64,000 bases of DNA, from assembly GCF_000305785.2 (NCBI RefSeq), contig NC_018868.3, positions 2,638,001 through 2,702,000 of the forward strand. The letters run 5' to 3'. How positions within the stretch are numbered: position 1 is the first letter of the stretch; the number at the start of each line of letters is the position of its first letter. Positions 43,868 through 53,025 of the stretch are shown here, in pieces. A program made the position numbers and the translations under genes. The notes beneath the pieces are model-generated. The model was not told where the DNA came from. It saw nothing but the letters and a program-made list of their open reading frames with translations, and searched no databases. The stretch is from Simiduia agarivorans SA1 = DSM 21679 (GTDB lineage Bacteria > Pseudomonadota > Gammaproteobacteria > Pseudomonadales > Cellvibrionaceae).

Positions 43868-45048
43868 CGTCTTTTCTGTTCGCTGTTGTCCCTGCCCTCA
43901 TCCGGCACGGATCGTCGATTGTCGTCGTTCTTATCTTCAGCGCTGTCGCTGTCTTCATCCGGCCGGGTCTGACTCGCCAACGCCTGGATGGAGGTGGCCT
44001 GACCGGAGCTGTATTGAGCCAATACTTTGATCGTACCCTGATCCCGGTTCAGTAGTATACGCCGGTTGCTGGTGCGGTTTCCCAATTCGACTTCTACATT
44101 CAGCCAGAAGTAAGCCGTACTGATCGCCAAACCGTCAGGGTTCATAGTGCCTCCACTTAACAGCGCATTCATATCGGGCTGGTTCGCCAGATCAGCACCG
44201 CTACTGAAATAGCCGTCGGGCATACCCGTGCGCCAACCATCAAAGCCCTGCACATCCTGCAGCGCCAAAGGCACAATACTGTTTTCCTGATTCAGAGCCT
44301 GAATGATGGGCCCGTGCTTCTCAAATTCCAGTGTATTGATATTCAAATCAGCGTTACTGGGCAACACCACTAAATAAGGCTTAATTGCCTCATAAATTTC
44401 CGGCGTGATATGGCGAATCAGCTTCAGTTCCTCCAGGGATTGCATCTCGCCATTGGGCGGCACCCACGTCACCCCTTCCTGCTGGTATTGCAGTGATTCC
44501 GCGCCCCCAAACCCCGAAGCATTGTCATCATCATCCAGCCAATCCACCACCGCCTCGGTAATGGCGATGGCCAGGTTCTGATCTATGACCAACGGTTGCG
44601 TATCCGGAGGTGGATTTTTCACCTGACTGCCATCGAAGGTTTGCAAAAACCGTAAAAACCGGCGCTGACGTACATCGAACCGATTGGGGTCGTTGGGATT
44701 ACTATTACTGTTTAATTGTTTACTCAGTCCATTGAGATTGATTTTGCTCTGGGCATCTTCCAAGGTCCCGTAAAGCACACCGCCCTCGATGGGAAACATC
44801 TGACCGTTGGTCCAGTCTTCATCCGCATGATCGACTTGGCCGTTTTTGGCATCGTCTTCGAGCACAAAGCTGGCCAACGCAATCGCACCATCCATGTAGG
44901 CATTTTGTTGGGCACCAAGCACCCGGTTTTCGGCGCGCGCCTGCATCAGCAACATATCGCCGGCGTAACTCACCGCCAATGTGGCCACCAGCGCCACGAT
45001 CAGCAGCGCCATAATCAACACTGCACCCTGTTGCCGGGATGGTTTCAT
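43864..45048 (-). CDS. gspK: Type II secretion minor pseudopilin GspK
   Basis: 394 residues. Prepilin-type N-terminus 'RQQGAVLIMALLIVALVAT' with the Gly cleavage site at residue 8. The large globular domain has 'INLNGLSKQLN' and 'WLDDDDNASG' as in GspK, which carries an inserted alpha domain and calcium sites. It caps the pseudopilus tip with GspI and GspJ. The acidic C-terminus is low complexity. Overlaps gspJ and gspL by four bases each. Confidence 0.92.
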   Translation of the reverse strand: MKPSRQQGAVLIMALLIVALVATLAVSYAGDMLLMQARAENRVLGAQQNAYMDGAIALASFVLEDDAKNGQVDHADEDWTNGQMFPIEGGVLYGTLEDAQSKINLNGLSKQLNSNSNPNDPNRFDVRQRRFLRFLQTFDGSQVKNPPPDTQPLVIDQNLAIAITEAVVDWLDDDDNASGFGGAESLQYQQEGVTWVPPNGEMQSLEELKLIRHITPEIYEAIKPYLVVLPSNADLNINTLEFEKHGPIIQALNQENSIVPLALQDVQGFDGWRTGMPDGYFSSGADLANQPDMNALLSGGTMNPDGLAISTAYFWLNVEVELGNRTSNRRILLNRDQGTIKVLAQYSSGQATSIQALASQTRPDEDSDSAEDKNDDNRRSVPDEGRDNSEQKRR

Positions 45049-45806
45049 TCTTCGATCCCCAACAGCAACACGCGCTTGATCTCGCCCATATCCTTCAACT
45101 CAACGGCGATTTCAACCGCGCTTGGCAGACTGGCCTGAGTGGTGCGGCCGGTGCGACCGGCAGACGGCGGCCACTCAGTGGACCAACCACTTTCATCTTT
45201 GGGGTTAGCGCCTGGCGCCAGATAGCGGAAGGTCAGGTTATTCACATCTGTTAACAGGCGACGCGCCATCGACACATCTTCAAAATACACTTCATCCCCG
45301 GGCGCCTGCTCACCAAAAATTTCCCGGTCGATGGGCCGGAAAAAACGCCAGAGCGCGCCCTGGTGCCAGGCATAGGTCACATGCTGAAGATCAGACCGGC
45401 GGCTGATACCAAAATTTACCCAGTCGCCGCGCACAAACTGCAACAAACGATGCTGCCGGTCCAGAGTGGCCAGCAAATTTTTGCGTTGCTGTTTGATGTC
45501 GCGGGTTTCAAATGCTTCGCCGTAACCCAGAAAGGTCTGGTCTTCGGTCGCCTCGGCGCCGGACAATGTCTGATCCACTTCTTCGGCTTTGAACAAGGCG
45601 TCCTTGCCACCGCGGATCGATCGCAAATCCTGTTCGATGACAATAAAAAAACGATCCAGTTCAGCAAACTGGGTCGACACCGCGCGGCCGGATTCCATGG
45701 AGCGCGTGGCCACGTGAAATGACTGGGCCGCCATCATGGCAATCAGTGCCGCAATAAAAATTGCGATCAGCACTTCAACCAGGGTAAAGCCGCGCGCCCG
45801 ATGCAT
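45045..45806 (-). CDS. gspJ: Type II secretion minor pseudopilin GspJ
   Basis: 253 residues. 'RGFTLVEVLIAIFIAALIAM' is the class III signal and first helix, with cleavage after Gly. The body shows 'RFFIVIEQDLRSIRGG' as typical of GspJ. Part of the pseudopilus tip complex with GspK and GspI. It begins one base after the gspI stop and overlaps gspK by four bases. Confidence 0.93.
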   Translation of the reverse strand: MHRARGFTLVEVLIAIFIAALIAMMAAQSFHVATRSMESGRAVSTQFAELDRFFIVIEQDLRSIRGGKDALFKAEEVDQTLSGAEATEDQTFLGYGEAFETRDIKQQRKNLLATLDRQHRLLQFVRGDWVNFGISRRSDLQHVTYAWHQGALWRFFRPIDREIFGEQAPGDEVYFEDVSMARRLLTDVNNLTFRYLAPGANPKDESGWSTEWPPSAGRTGRTTQASLPSAVEIAVELKDMGEIKRVLLLGIEE

Positions 45807-45807
45807 C

Positions 45808-46173
45808 TCAGTAGCTCAGAATAATCATGAGGCCCGCCAGCGATTCGTCGGGCGATTTGCCCACCTCAATCTGGAGCTGTTGTTGTTTGATATCGTCAAA
45901 GTTGGTGGCAGTCATGCGCCAATACCAGCGCTGCTCCACCATCTCCACTTCACCGTTTTCGGAATCGCCCAGCTTGCCCGCCCCCAAACGATTTTGCAGC
46001 TGGTACTCGGCCGCCTTGTTCTGGGCCACATACAGGGCAATGGTTTTATCGCGCAGCATGGCCTGGGCATCGATCTGGGTCTGCATCTGGCCCAACAAGG
46101 CGGGCAAGGCCATGCCTACCACCATCAGGGCCACCAGCACTTCGACCAGACTGAATCCGCGTGCGCGCTTCAT
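45808..46173 (-). CDS. gspI: Type II secretion minor pseudopilin GspI
   Basis: 121 residues from ATG 46173, chosen because it overlaps the gspH stop as ATGA; an in-frame upstream codon adds three residues. 'RARGFSLVEVLVALMVVGMALPAL' is the prepilin signal, and 'KTIALYVAQNKAAEYQL' matches GspI. Forms the tip of the pseudopilus with GspJ and GspK. Confidence 0.93.
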   Translation of the reverse strand: MKRARGFSLVEVLVALMVVGMALPALLGQMQTQIDAQAMLRDKTIALYVAQNKAAEYQLQNRLGAGKLGDSENGEVEMVEQRWYWRMTATNFDDIKQQQLQIEVGKSPDESLAGLMIILSY

Positions 46174-46667
46174 GGTTCCCACTCGTCGGCCTGGACCAGA
46201 TCGCCGGTAAAGTCCACGGTCATCAACCGGATGGGTTTGTCGGCCAGACTGAAACGCAGTTCAAAATTGGAAATCTCGCCACTGCCGCTGAATACCACCT
46301 GCGGGCTCTGGCTTTCTTTGTTGAGGTCCACCGGTTGTTCATCCAGGCGCAATTCCAATTGGACAAATTCGGGGATTTCACTGGCGGCAAACGGCGCTTC
46401 GGCATCGAGCCAGTTGCCGCCACGAAAGCGCTTCCATTCCAACCGGGTGGTGCCCTGAAGGGTCTGTGACAGTTGTAAACCCACCAGGTCGCCTTGCAGG
46501 GCTGCGTTCTCATCGGCGTAACGCAACATCTGGAACAATTGGTCGAGGTCGTTGCGCGCGCGTCGCTCTTCATTGCCACCCACGTTGAAGTTGACCATGC
46601 CGATGGCCAGGCCGACCAGCAACAGCACTACCATCAACTCGATGAGCGTAAAGCCCCGCGCGCGCAT
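46170..46667 (-). CDS. gspH: Type II secretion minor pseudopilin GspH
   Basis: 165 residues. 'ARGFTLIELMVVLLLVGLAIG' is the prepilin signal, with Gly and Glu+5 conserved; the remainder is a beta-rich GspH/FimT domain. Starts 3 bases after the gspG stop and overlaps gspI by four bases. Links the tip complex to the GspG shaft. Confidence 0.92.
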   Translation of the reverse strand: MRARGFTLIELMVVLLLVGLAIGMVNFNVGGNEERRARNDLDQLFQMLRYADENAALQGDLVGLQLSQTLQGTTRLEWKRFRGGNWLDAEAPFAASEIPEFVQLELRLDEQPVDLNKESQSPQVVFSGSGEISNFELRFSLADKPIRLMTVDFTGDLVQADEWEP

Positions 46668-46670
46668 GGT

Positions 46671-47120
46671 TTATTCTTGCTCGAGATCCGCCGGGTTCAT
46701 CCAGTTGCCAATATCGGCATTCTGGCCTTCGCCGCCGGCCACGCCATCGGCTCCCAGGGTGTAAATATCAATTTCACCGTTCTCGCCCGGGCTCAGGTAG
46801 AGGTAGGCATTACCCCAGGGATCTTTCGGCAGTGAATCCAGATAACCATTGGCCGGATAGCGCTTGGGCACCGGGTCCAGCGAGGGCTTGTCTACCAGGG
46901 CCTCAAGGCCTTGCTCGCTGGTGGGGTAACCGAAGTTATCCAGGCGGTAGGTTTTCAATGCGGTTTCGATGGATTTGAAATCGGCAAACACTTTTTGCAC
47001 GCGGGCGCCGTCGGCGCGGTCCAGTACATTGGGCGCGACGATACTGATCAACAGACCCAGAATCACCAGCACCACCATAATTTCAATCAGCGAAAAACCG
47101 CGGCTCAATTGTTTTTTCAT
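46671..47120 (-). CDS. gspG: Type II secretion major pseudopilin GspG
   Basis: 149 residues. 'SRGFSLIEIMVVLVILGLL' is the prepilin signal. The C-terminal part has the conserved calcium-binding loop and 'YPTSEQGLEALV', 'KDPWGNAYLYLSPG' and 'GADGVAGGEGQNADIG', diagnostic for GspG. It builds the pseudopilus shaft. A 46-base gap separates it from gspF, the largest gap in this part of the operon. Confidence 0.96.
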   Translation of the reverse strand: MKKQLSRGFSLIEIMVVLVILGLLISIVAPNVLDRADGARVQKVFADFKSIETALKTYRLDNFGYPTSEQGLEALVDKPSLDPVPKRYPANGYLDSLPKDPWGNAYLYLSPGENGEIDIYTLGADGVAGGEGQNADIGNWMNPADLEQE

Positions 47121-47166
47121 TGCGTTTTACTCCCTAAGCACACACGCCCGGATGGCTTTATGTGTT

Positions 47167-48395
47167 TTACACCATGGTATTCATTTCAAAGATCGGCAAC
47201 AGGATGGCCATGACAATGCCGGTCACCAGCACGCCCATGATGACCACCACCAAAGGCTCCATAATGCCCAGCGCGGCGGCCAGCCGCCATTCCAGTTCGC
47301 GGTCCATGTTTTTGGCCGCGTGTTCCAATTGTTTGTCGAGATCACCCGAGGACTCGCCGCTGGCCGTCATCTGCACCAACAGTGGCGGATACAGCTTGGT
47401 TTTTTCCATCGCACGCGACGCTCGACCCCTCTTGTACATCAACGGCGAGTTTTTCAGTGGCCTTCATCATCACCGCGTTGGTCATCACCTGGGTGGATAT
47501 TTTGATCGCGTCCAGCAAAGGCACACCGGACCCGGCCAGCAGCGCCAGCGTCGATGCAAAGCGCGAGGCGTTGATTTGCGCGGAGATCTCACCGAATACC
47601 GGCATGCCCAGAATGATCTGGTGCCAGCGCAATTTACGCGACGGTTTTTCCAGCCATTTCTGGATAAAAATAATTCCCAGCAATACAGAACAAGGTCCAC
47701 AAGCCCCAGTTGGCCAGGTAGTTACTCACCACTATCAACACTTGGGTGATGGTGGGCAATTCGCGACTGGAATGGGCGAATACCTGGGTCAGCTCCGGCA
47801 CCACAAAGGTCATCAGCATGGCGATCACCCCGATGCTCACCACCAGCAGCACCACCGGATAAATCATCGCCATTTTCACCCGCTGGCGGGTTTCAAAGGT
47901 ACTTTCGGTATAGACCGCTAACCGGTCCAGCACCGGCCCCAGATAACCTGCACTTTCGCCCGCGCGCACCAATGCGCGGTACATGGAATCGAATGCCTGT
48001 GGTGCTTCCGCCAGCGCCTGGGCAAAAGAGTGCCCCTCCAGCACGCGCGAGCGCACCTGCAGAATCATTTCTTTCACGTGCTGTTTGCGCTGCTGGTTAG
48101 CGGTGGATTGCAGTGCTTCCACCAGCGGCATCCCCGAGTTCAACAGCGAGGCCAGTTGACGGGTCATTACCACCAGATCGGCTTCTTTCATACCGCGCTG
48201 AAAGCGTGGCATTCTGAAGCCGGTGCTCACCGACGATTCACCTTTGCTGGCCGAACGGCCCGCCGGCTTAACGCTGATGGGCTTCAGATTGCGGCCGCGC
48301 AAATCAGCGCGTACCGCGCGTTCGGAATCGCCTTCCACAACCCCTTTTTGCTGGCGGCCGGCGGCGTCAATGGCTTGGTAGGAAAATGCGGGCAT
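47167..48395 (-). pseudogene. gspF: gspF with two single-base frameshifts
   Basis: Three overlapping frames together give a complete GspF: the first has 'MPAFSYQAIDAAGRQQKGV' and 'MTRQLASLLNSGMPLVEAL', the second 'LRWHQIILGMPVFGEISAQ' and 'RFASTLALLAGSGVPLLDAI', the third 'LVQMTASGESSGDLDKQLEH' and 'PLVVVIMGVLVTGIVMAILLPIF'. Breaks are near 47690 and 47415. Removing one base at each gives 1227 bases, 408 residues, the normal size of this inner-membrane platform protein. Read literally the gene is broken. Both breaks might be sequence errors. Confidence 0.88.
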
Positions 48396-48404
48396 GGGTC
48401 AGAC

Positions 48405-49838
48405 CTAGGTGAGCGTGGTAACGCGCAACACTTCTTCGACACTGGTTTCGCCGGCCAATATGCGCTGCTTGCCCGCGTCCATGATGGACGGGCTGAACTT
48501 GCGTGCGTAGGCCACCATGGTTTGCTCGCCTGCGCCCTCATGGATCAGTTGCCGCATGTGGTCATCGATGACGATGTGTTCGTAGATGCCGAGCCGGCCT
48601 TTGTAGCCGGTAAAACTGCATTTCTCGCAACCTTTGGCGGAATAGATTTCCACATCGGCCGGGAAGCCCAGTTGCTCGCACTCGGCCGGGGTCGGTTTGT
48701 GCGGCTGTTTACAGGAACACAAACGTCGCACCAATCGTTGCGCCATCACCAGGTCCAGACTGGACGACAACAGAAAGGCTTCCACCCCCATATCCAGCAA
48801 GCGGGTCACCGCGCCGATAGCGGTATTGGTGTGCAGTGTAGACAGCACCAGGTGACCGGTGAGCGACGACTGCACCGCAATGCTGGCGGTTTCGCCATCG
48901 CGGATTTCACCAATCATCACCACGTCCGGGTCCTGACGCAGAATGGCGCGCAAGCCGCGCACGAAGGTCATGTCGGCCTTGGTGTTCACCTGGGTCTGGG
49001 CAATGCCCGGCAACAGGTATTCCACCGGGTCCTCGATGGTCATGATGTTGCGTGAACGGTCGTTGATTTCCGTCAGGCCAGCGTACAGGCTGGTGGTTTT
49101 ACCGGAACCGGTGGGACCGGTCACCAGAATAATGCCGTGCGGTTTTTGCAGGGCGCCGGCAAACGCCTTGTGGGTTTTTTCCGGCATTTGCAGCTGGTGT
49201 AATTTCAACGCGCCGGCGGCCTGATCGAGAATACGCAATACTGCGCGCTCGCCGTAGGCGGACGGCAAAGTACTGACCCGGATATCAATGGTGTGGCCGG
49301 CCAGGGTCACACTCATGCGACCATCCTGAGGCAAACGCTTTTCGGCGATGTCGAGCCGCGCCATCACCTTAATGCGGGAATTGATCAGCGGCGCCAACTG
49401 CGGTTTGGCCTGCATGATTTCATTTAACACGCCATCCACGCGAAAACGCACAGCCACCCGGTCTTCACAGGGCTCCAGGTGAATGTCGGAGGCTTTGGCT
49501 TTAACGGCCTGGGCGAGAATCGCATTGATCAGGCGGATCACCGGCGCATCGTTATTGCCGGCCAGCAAATCACCCTCTTCGGGGATGTCGTCAATCAGCT
49601 GGGACAGATCCATGTCGGCCACCGCCTGCTGCGCCGCATCAGAATCGTCGTGGTACACATCTTTCAGACGTTGTTTGAAATCGGCCTCGGCAATTTCTTC
49701 CAATTCAAACGGCTCGGCACAACAGCGCTGCAGTTCGGCCAACACCTCGTGGTGCAAGCCCGGCTTGTGCAACAACTTGCCCTCGTCCAACAGAACGCCG
49801 TGAGTCTGGGCAAAGCTGAAGGGCAGCAGATCACTCAT
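48405..49838 (-). CDS. gspE: Type II secretion ATPase GspE
   Basis: 477 residues. Walker A 'GPTGSGKTT' (241-249), 'MTIEDPVEYLLPG', 'LRAILRQDPDVVMIGEIRDGETA' in outline, and 'HTNTAIGAVTRLLDMG'. Near 360-410 a Cys4 zinc site ('RRLCSCKQP' ... 'GCEKCSFTGYKGR') is present. The hexameric ATPase powers pseudopilus assembly on the cytoplasmic face. It is somewhat shorter than typical GspE at the N-terminus. Two bases after gspD. Confidence 0.95.
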   Translation of the reverse strand: MSDLLPFSFAQTHGVLLDEGKLLHKPGLHHEVLAELQRCCAEPFELEEIAEADFKQRLKDVYHDDSDAAQQAVADMDLSQLIDDIPEEGDLLAGNNDAPVIRLINAILAQAVKAKASDIHLEPCEDRVAVRFRVDGVLNEIMQAKPQLAPLINSRIKVMARLDIAEKRLPQDGRMSVTLAGHTIDIRVSTLPSAYGERAVLRILDQAAGALKLHQLQMPEKTHKAFAGALQKPHGIILVTGPTGSGKTTSLYAGLTEINDRSRNIMTIEDPVEYLLPGIAQTQVNTKADMTFVRGLRAILRQDPDVVMIGEIRDGETASIAVQSSLTGHLVLSTLHTNTAIGAVTRLLDMGVEAFLLSSSLDLVMAQRLVRRLCSCKQPHKPTPAECEQLGFPADVEIYSAKGCEKCSFTGYKGRLGIYEHIVIDDHMRQLIHEGAGEQTMVAYARKFSPSIMDAGKQRILAGETSVEEVLRVTTLT

Positions 49839-49840
49839 GG

Positions 49841-51844
49841 TCAGTTACCGCTTTCTTCCGCCTGGGCTTTGGCGCCGGGCGTGACAAATAAGTCACCTTT
49901 TTTCGGGTCCCACGGGGCCATTTTATTCTGTTGCGGTGCTTCCAGAATCCAGCCCTGGTTGCTACCGGTTTTTTGCTGCATCTCGTAGATGTACTGGTAT
50001 TTTTCTGCGGTGGCGCCGCGCATGGATTCATCGTCGCGCAATACCGTTGCGCGGATAAACACCATCAGGTTGGCTTTGGTGACGCCGGTGGAAGTGGACT
50101 TGAACAGGCGGCCCAGCAACGGAATGTCGCCGAGGATCGGCACCTTCTGCTCGCCGGTTTGCACGTCGTCACTCATCAAACCGCCCAACACAACCACCTC
50201 GCCGTCGGCGGCCAGTACGCGGGTTTCAATGGTGCGCTTGTTGGTGATCAGGTCAGTGGCCGACACTTCGTTTTTGGCAATACTGGACACTTCCTGCTTG
50301 ATATCAAGCACCACCGAATTACCTTCGTTAATGTGTGGTGTTACCTCCAACATGATACCCACGTTCTCGCGCTGAATAGTCTGGAACGGATTGGAGCTGG
50401 AATTGTTGGTATTGGTGTAAGAACCGGTGACGAAGGGCACATTCTGGCCCACGTTGATGGTTGCAGTATGGTTGTCGCTGGTGAGCAGGCTCGGTGTGGA
50501 CAGGATGTTGGCATCGGTCTGGTTTTGCAGCGCGTTGATCAGCACAACAAAATCGGTACCGCCGGTGCCGGTTTTGATCTGGCCCAATGTCTGGCCAGTG
50601 ATGCCGGCCAGAGTGCCCACCAATGTGGCCTCATCGTCGTCGTCATCTCCGTCATCGTTTGTGGTCGCACCGGCGGCGACGCCGGCGATATTGCTGTTAA
50701 TGCCGACGAGCCAAAGGTCCCATTCTGGGTACCGAAACCATTGAATGCCCAGGTTTTTGGCATTGGTATCGAGGATTTCAACGATGATGGCTTCAACCAG
50801 CACCTGCGCACGACGGATATCGAGCCGCGCGATCACGGCTTTCAATGCAGCCAGTGTTGAAGGGTCTGCGGTGATCAACAAAGAGTTGGTATCTTCATCC
50901 GCCTCGACGCTGGTTTCTGTTGCGGTGGCGCCTTCACCCTTGTCCATTTTGGACATATTTTTCACCACGTTGGTGAGTACGGTGGCCACTTGTTTGGCGT
51001 CGGCATATTCCAGATAAACCACCTGCACGTTGCCGCTTTGCTGCTGCGGCATGTCCAGGCGTTTGATCAGTACTTTCACTTTGCTGCGCGACAGATCGTC
51101 GCCGGAAATCAGTACACCATTGGAGCGCTTGTCTGCCACCAGCATGGGCGCGTTGTCGCTGCCGCCTTTGCCGGCTTCCTGACGCTGTAATTGGGTGAGC
51201 ATGCGCACCACATCTTCGGCACCGGCATGCTTCAGCATCACCAATTCGGTATCGAACACGGCCGCTTTGTCGATGCGGTCGATCACTTCCTGCAGACGGG
51301 CAATATTCGATTCGGTGTCGGTAATGATGATGGCATTGCTCGGATCGTAGGCGGCCATGTGGGCGTGTTGCGGCACCATCGGGCGCAATACCGGCAGCGC
51401 TTTGGACGCTGCCACATTTTTCAGCTGGATCACCTGGGTGATCATGCCGTCGCTGTTGCGGGTGGCGGTTTCGGTCACCGGCAGAGGCAAACTGCGGGCC
51501 TCTTTGGAGGACACAATCCGGGTCACATTGCCGGATTCAATGGCGGCAAAACCGTGCACGTCCAGTACCGCGAGGAACAAATTGTAGAGTTCCTCCTGGG
51601 TCATCTGCTTGGACGAAATGACCTTGATGCGGCCTTTTACCGACGGGTCCACAATGAAAGTTTTGCCCGTGGTTTCCGCGACGTACTTCACCACTTCCTG
51701 AAGGTCGGCATCCTTGAAGTTCACCGTATAGGTGGGCTGCTGCGCCAGTACCGGTGCGGTCGCCAGACCCGCCGACAGGATGCTCGCGGCCAGGAGCGCC
51801 GGAATGAAAAGTTTCTGACGGTTTTTCTTGTTCTGCTTCATCAT
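49841..51844 (-). CDS. gspD: Type II secretion secretin GspD
   Basis: 667 residues. Signal peptide near 1-35 ('LLAASILSAGLATAPVLAQ'). N0 domain 'YTVNFKDADLQEVVKYVAETTG' in outline, N1-N3 repeats with 'LKHAGAEDVVRMLTQLQ', and the secretin domain with 'VNVGQNVPFVTGSY' and 'VVVLGGLMSDDVQTGEQKVP'. Forms the outer-membrane channel. Starts 22 bases after gspC. Two adjacent ATG codons at the start; the first is used here. Confidence 0.96.
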   Translation of the reverse strand: MMKQNKKNRQKLFIPALLAASILSAGLATAPVLAQQPTYTVNFKDADLQEVVKYVAETTGKTFIVDPSVKGRIKVISSKQMTQEELYNLFLAVLDVHGFAAIESGNVTRIVSSKEARSLPLPVTETATRNSDGMITQVIQLKNVAASKALPVLRPMVPQHAHMAAYDPSNAIIITDTESNIARLQEVIDRIDKAAVFDTELVMLKHAGAEDVVRMLTQLQRQEAGKGGSDNAPMLVADKRSNGVLISGDDLSRSKVKVLIKRLDMPQQQSGNVQVVYLEYADAKQVATVLTNVVKNMSKMDKGEGATATETSVEADEDTNSLLITADPSTLAALKAVIARLDIRRAQVLVEAIIVEILDTNAKNLGIQWFRYPEWDLWLVGINSNIAGVAAGATTNDDGDDDDDEATLVGTLAGITGQTLGQIKTGTGGTDFVVLINALQNQTDANILSTPSLLTSDNHTATINVGQNVPFVTGSYTNTNNSSSNPFQTIQRENVGIMLEVTPHINEGNSVVLDIKQEVSSIAKNEVSATDLITNKRTIETRVLAADGEVVVLGGLMSDDVQTGEQKVPILGDIPLLGRLFKSTSTGVTKANLMVFIRATVLRDDESMRGATAEKYQYIYEMQQKTGSNQGWILEAPQQNKMAPWDPKKGDLFVTPGAKAQAEESGN

Positions 51845-51866
51845 GGGGAGGTCTTGTAAAAAATGC

Positions 51867-52820
51867 TTACTCCAAAGACACTTCCAGGGTCTCTTCCTGG
51901 CCGTTTCTGAGTATGGTCAAGGTTGCTGAACGGGCTTCGCGCAATCCACGCGCCACGTCTACTGCCACGCGGGTATCTGACAAGGCCGTGCCATTCACTG
52001 CAGTCACCACATCGCCCGCTTGTAAGCCCATGGCATCAAAAACCCCGCGATCACGACCGGGGCGCACTTCAAAGCCCACCACTTCGCCGGCTTCGCGCTT
52101 CAGGCTGACTTTGACCACATCGGCCAGCGACTCGGCGGTGAGCTCGTTGGCATTGGCGTACTTGGTGGCCACATCGCGGCTGATCTTGGCGCTCGCCCGC
52201 AGGGGCTCCGGCGCCTTGGTTGCCGTTGGCTTCGGACGCGCGCGATTCGCTTCGTCGTACAGCCAAAGCAACTCGAAACGACCATTATTCTCCAGCAGCA
52301 CGCGATCGGACAGGACTTTACTTAACTTGACGTTGGCGCCGCCCGGCAGGGCATCACCAATAGCGTAAAGCGCCTGGCTGGCGCCGTTGGCAATAATGGC
52401 CATATCCCGGCTGGCGTCCTCGGTGGCGAACACCCCCATCAACTGCAGTTGCAGCCGGGTTTCCTGGGCTTCGTCTTCAATGGCGGGCGGTGCCTGCTCT
52501 ACCACCGCATCCACCGTGGCCTGGCCAAAGGGGTTGAGCGCGGCAAACTGATCGATGTCGATGCCCAGGCTGGCGGGCTGGCTGCTGAGCAAGGGCAGAT
52601 TGACGCTTTCGCCGGCCACCACGTAATTCGGCGCCGGCGCGGCCACCAGCCAGATCAGGCGGGCCGCAGAGGCACACAACCAGATCACCACCGCGAGCAT
52701 GCCCAGCCGCTGCCACCAGAGCAGCGGAACGAGGTTTATCAGGCCGGACATCTGGGCTACCAATGTGCGGGTAGCGGCCGGGAACTGTGTGACCAGGCTG
52801 TTAATGGGAGGCGTCCTCAA
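51867..52820 (-). CDS. gspC: Type II secretion protein GspC
   Basis: 317 residues. A span near 35-55 ('WWQRLGMLAVVIWLCASAARL') is followed by the HR domain ('LQLMGVFATEDASRDMAII') and a C-terminal PDZ domain ('FDAMGLQAGDVVTAVNGTAL', 'EARSATLTILRNGQ'). GspC couples the inner platform to the secretin. First gene of the operon. The first in-frame codon is TTG at 52820 with no ribosome site; the true start may be slightly downstream. Tandem hairpins lie in the leader just upstream. Confidence 0.88.
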   Translation of the reverse strand: MRTPPINSLVTQFPAATRTLVAQMSGLINLVPLLWWQRLGMLAVVIWLCASAARLIWLVAAPAPNYVVAGESVNLPLLSSQPASLGIDIDQFAALNPFGQATVDAVVEQAPPAIEDEAQETRLQLQLMGVFATEDASRDMAIIANGASQALYAIGDALPGGANVKLSKVLSDRVLLENNGRFELLWLYDEANRARPKPTATKAPEPLRASAKISRDVATKYANANELTAESLADVVKVSLKREAGEVVGFEVRPGRDRGVFDAMGLQAGDVVTAVNGTALSDTRVAVDVARGLREARSATLTILRNGQEETLEVSLE

Positions 52821-52832
52821 AAATTATTATCA

Positions 52833-52869
52833 GGGCTTGGCTGCAAGCCCCCGGCATTTCTTGCCGGGG
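52833..52869. other. Two adjacent hairpins in the gspC leader
   Basis: GGGCTT/AAGCCC (52833-52850) abuts CCCCGGCA/TGCCGGGG (52848-52869). On the minus strand they lie 13 bases or more ahead of gspC, and a T-rich stretch follows before the gene. This could be an attenuator or the end of an upstream transcript. No function is established. Confidence 0.4.
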
Positions 52870-52975
52870 CCACATCATAGCAGGTGTTTGACCGAGATTT
52901 GACATTAAGGTTTCAGCAAGGCGGCGGATTGTGCCGGCGAATAACTACAAAAGTATGAATTCCCCGCAATAAAAC

Positions 52976-52998
52976 GAAAAAGGGGCCAACAGGCCCCT
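52976..52998 (-). terminator. Intrinsic terminator for the operon 58368-53026
   Basis: A 7-bp stem AGGGGCC/GGCCCCT (52981-52998, four-base loop) is followed on the minus strand by five T. It begins 28 bases after the stop of the Tat-exported protein gene. The remaining gap to gspC holds only the two hairpins already listed. Confidence 0.82.
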
Positions 52999-53025
52999 CT
53001 TCGCGGTATCAGCGTGCCAGTTCCA

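Noticed and set aside
47167..48395. Programmed ribosomal frameshifting in gspF
   Set aside because: No slippery heptamer or downstream pseudoknot at the breaks, and gspF is not known to use recoding.
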